Below, in pieces: positions 60,928-64,000 of a DNA stretch of 64,000 nt. This stretch comes from Crambe crambe. Its lineage: Eukaryota; Porifera; Demospongiae; Poecilosclerida; Crambeidae. The notes under the pieces are model-generated. The model had not been told where the DNA came from. It saw nothing but the letters and a program-made list of their open reading frames with translations, and did not search any database. How positions within the stretch are numbered: the first letter of the stretch is position 1; the number at the start of each line of letters is the position of its first letter. The position numbers and the translations under genes were made by a program. Location: contig OZ004585.1 of assembly GCA_963924555.1 (NCBI GenBank), positions 8,324,556-8,388,555 on the forward strand. The letters are read 5' to 3'.

Positions 60928-63900
60928 TCAAGTTTTATCTATAGCCAGAGGATTCACAATCACAGGTACTTCATAGTTCTGAGGTTCAGGTGCTTTATTA
61001 GCTCCATATGCAGCATTCTCCTCCATCACCACATCATTTTCATCTGCAAGTAAAATACAGTTTACGTAGCTGCATGTATAGGAGTCTTACAAGCAGGTAC
61101 ATTTACCTTGTGGTTGTTCTAAAACCATCTTCAGTTCCAAGTAACCAGCAATTGACTGCAGCCTTGCATCAAAAAGGGACGATAACTCTTCAAAAGTTGG
61201 ACGCTCTTCGGGAGATTTCCAACATTTACACATGATGGCATATCTAAGTGAAAAGTGAATTACCTCAATGACTCTACATGTGACACATGATAGTACAGTG
61301 GAACCTCTGAATAATGGACCCAGACTTTTGGAACCTTTGAATAATGGACTCCCTTTGTTGTAGAAAGGTTGTCCTCCTTTAGAGGTTATTTTGTAGAGTG
61401 TAAGTGTTGTCCTTAGCTAGTTGAAAAGATTCTTTTCTTTTATCATCGGTTTCACTGTATGCATGACTATTACATTTCAGTGGCACTGGCAGCAGAGTTG
61501 GGGCATTCAAGTCTCGTCCCTTCTCTTAGCAATCGTGGAAGGTCAATAGGGTCAACAGCTGGGTACGGAGACCTTCCAAAGCTGAACACCTCCCAGCAAG
61601 TAACTCCAAAGGACCACTATAAAAATTCAATATCTTAGTTATGGTAGCTATGATGAAATAACTTGTTCAACATACCACATCTGTTTTCTCTGAGAAAAAG
61701 CCATCCTCTAGGCTCTCTGGAGCCATCCACTTGAATGGCAGTCTCACTGCATCATCCTTATTCTGTCTGAAGTAGCCAGTATTGTAGACATCCTCAGAGA
61801 GTCCAAAATCAGCCACTTTTATAATACCTTTAGAATCAAGCCTATCATGCAAGATTATAGCTAATTAAACTGTCAGTTCTGCAAGCTATATCTTATGAAG
61901 TAGTAATCTTACATGCAATTTCTTGCAGCCAGATCTCTGTGAATAATCTTCTGTAAGGCAAGATATGACATTCCAAGAGAAATCTGATGACACATTCTCA
62001 ACAGCAGTTTCCTCACAGAAATAATCTACACGCAAGCAGTATATTCTTATTGTGATAATTCTCAAATACGACCCACTTCATCTGACTCTGCATAGTAGTC
62101 CAGGTCTAAGTTAGTCCTCTCTTTCTTCAGGTAGTCCAGCAAACTCCCATTTCCCATATAAGGCATCACAATGGATGGCCCTGAGACTGAATCAGCACAC
62201 ACTCCCACAAGAGTCATGACATTCGGATGGGACAAGTCTTGCATCTTGCAAACCTCAGATAGCACACTCTGAACATCTGACTGCTGTAACATTCCTATGA
62301 CATTATAAAAGAGAGGAAGTTTAGTCTTATGACCAAGCTATGTAGCTATGACCCACTCAAACAAAAATTATAATGTACCTCTGAGAATTTTAACTGCAAC
62401 TGTTTCTGTATATTGATCATTCAGCCCACGAGACTTCACCAAATGTGCTTTATAGACAACTCCAAATTGACCTGTAGAAAATATTTACTGTAAATCACTG
62501 AAATTTCACACACATCTTTGCTCACCTTGGCCCAGGGAGATATCTAATATTCTGATGCTACTGCTTGGGATAATGAGATTGAATGATAGTTGACTGATAA
62601 ATTCTGATAGATCAGCTATAAGCATAATTATTTAAAAGTTAATCATACAGAGTTCACTGCACTATGTGGTTTACTCACACTTTAGTACTAAACTTTTGTC
62701 AGTAGTTCTGCTCTTCAGCTCTGTCATCTCATAGGTCATTCTCCTTCCCTTGACATTGATGTATCGATAAGAGACGGCAATGATCAGGATTAAACAACAC
62801 AGGAAGACCACCACCACTGGGATAACCACTGCTGGGACAATCGCATGTGTAGGGATAGGGTTATTAATGGCAGGTGAGTCATAGAGGAGTCGATCAGGCA
62901 GTGGAATGGTCAGATTTTGACCTATCATCACCTAAAACAAAAAAGAGAAGATGTTAAGCAAAAGTTCCTGATTGAGTATGTTAGAGATTCACCACTATGT
63001 ATATAAAATGCATACTGAACTGGTCACTTACAACCACCATGGCTCTGTCCACCCCTTCCCCAGGGTCTGCTGGAGCCACACACAAAATCTACATGTGAAC
63101 AAAATAAGAAATATTTATACGTACTTCCATTAGTCTATATATTAATGTCACAGTTCAAAGGTCAATTAGTAATGTACATGCATGTCACTCGTGGCAACAT
63201 GCAAATTCAAAGCAAGGAAGGAAGGCGGAGTGAGCCGATACACCCAAGCACTCGAGTTTCTAGCTATGGACTTGACGTCACAGTTCAAAGGTCAATTGGT
63301 AACGTGCATGCATGTCACTTGTGGCAACATGCAAATTCAAAGCAAGGAAGGAAGGCGGAGTGAGCTGATACACCCAAGCACTCGAGTTTCTAGCTATGGA
63401 CTTGACTCAACAATGAATCTTGATGCTCTAAGAGTCCAACATTACAAAAGAAAAAGAGAAATATGGTTCAAAAGTCAATAGCTACTGTAGCCAGGCTGGC
63501 GAAGATAGAAACAAGCAAGGGGCTGGATACTGCAGTAAGCCTAGGCCAGTGAAGAATGCAGGGCTGCAGCAATCCAAGATGCCAAAAAACTGCATAGAAA
63601 AAGCCTCACTGAAGGAAGAAGAGGCTTATAGCTAGAAGTAACCAGCCCCAATAGCATGCTATTTCAAATGCAAAAAAAGATTGCCACAGATTTTTTGTGG
63701 GTGCAGGCTAGTAATAATTATTGTTAACAATGATAGTACATACTTGAAAATCTGTCACAGTTCTTATTTTGCAGACTTGTCCTGCAATGGACACTCTTAT
63801 ATCACTTGCATCTACCAGTCCTAAATTTTGTAGCTGGAAGAAAGAAAGATCGAAAGATTGAAAGTTTCACACAAAGCATTGTTAATGGAGTTTGATTGCT

Positions 63901-64000
63901 CACATCTATCTGCACTATAGTTGAATTTGAGCCTCTGGGAACAGATCTAGTGACCAGTATGAGTCCAGAGGGGTCAGGCATGACTGATAATTGAAGGCCA
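60928..64000 (-). CDS. Gene G: receptor tyrosine kinase, 3' part (5' end outside window)
   Basis: Twelve exons: 63904-64000 (cut by the edge), 63744-63833, 63032-63088, 62679-62931, 62526-62615, 62379-62471, 62077-62294, 61913-62025, 61676-61841, 61474-61616, 61107-61243, 60928-61043. The first three are membrane-proximal IPT strands ([22 protein letters not shown]); then a helix ([20 protein letters not shown]), the loop [46 protein letters not shown] and KWMAPES. All catalytic residues are present. The tail has [10 protein letters not shown] and NYEVPV, likely phosphotyrosine docking sites. Exon phases equal those of C. The ectodomain upstream is presumed plexin-like but not visible. Confidence 0.87.
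63148..63407. repeat. 129-bp direct repeat, two copies
   Basis: The segment beginning gtcacagttcaaaggtcaat at 63148 recurs at 63277, an exact 129-base period, with few differences. It lies in an intron of gene G and has no coding meaning. Confidence 0.9.

Overview
This window looks like nuclear DNA of a demosponge (probably Amphimedon queenslandica or a relative; this is inferred from style, not searched). The genes are AT-rich and built of many short exons with GT/AG introns. Introns and spacers are full of agct-type repeats, MITEs, poly-G and GA tracts and foldback elements. Nothing bacterial or viral was recognised.

The window is dominated by a tandem array of large receptor genes, all on the minus strand, labelled A to G from left to right. 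The intact ones share one extracellular plan: signal peptide, Sema propeller, PSI1, IPT1-like, PSI2, IPT2-like, PSI3, then three or four further IPT/TIG domains and one transmembrane helix. That is the plexin ectodomain plan (three PSI domains interleaved with IPT domains), not the shorter MET/RON plan. Where a cytoplasmic part is present it is a tyrosine kinase, not the plexin Ras-GAP module. Exon boundaries and phases are almost the same between paralogues, and the spliced exons of C, D and E add up to open frames of 1638, 1672 and 1246 residues.

Layout: A (1-8514) is the 5' part of a receptor nearly identical to C and runs off the left edge. At 10750-18330 lie broken, intron-containing copies of receptor exons (pseudogene B), and 18530-19456 holds a Sema exon split by an inversion. 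19550-22200 carries orphan exons of an SRCR protein and a glycerol kinase. C (23173-37402) is a complete receptor with all kinase catalytic motifs. D (38390-52203) is complete, but its kinase has lost the ATP-binding Lys and the catalytic Asp, so it is probably a pseudokinase. E (53160-58340) has the full ectodomain and membrane helix but a 24-residue tail and no kinase. F (58909-60553) is a broken chimera joining a Sema fragment straight to the kinase activation segment. G (60928-64000) is the 3' part of another receptor with an apparently active kinase and runs off the right edge.

The pair A plus B repeats the order of C plus D, so a block holding one active-kinase gene and one D-type gene has probably been duplicated. 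In one array there are therefore active kinase receptors, a pseudokinase receptor, a kinase-less membrane receptor, and decaying copies. My inference is a lineage-specific family of guidance-type receptors in which non-catalytic members could act as decoys or co-receptors for the catalytic ones.
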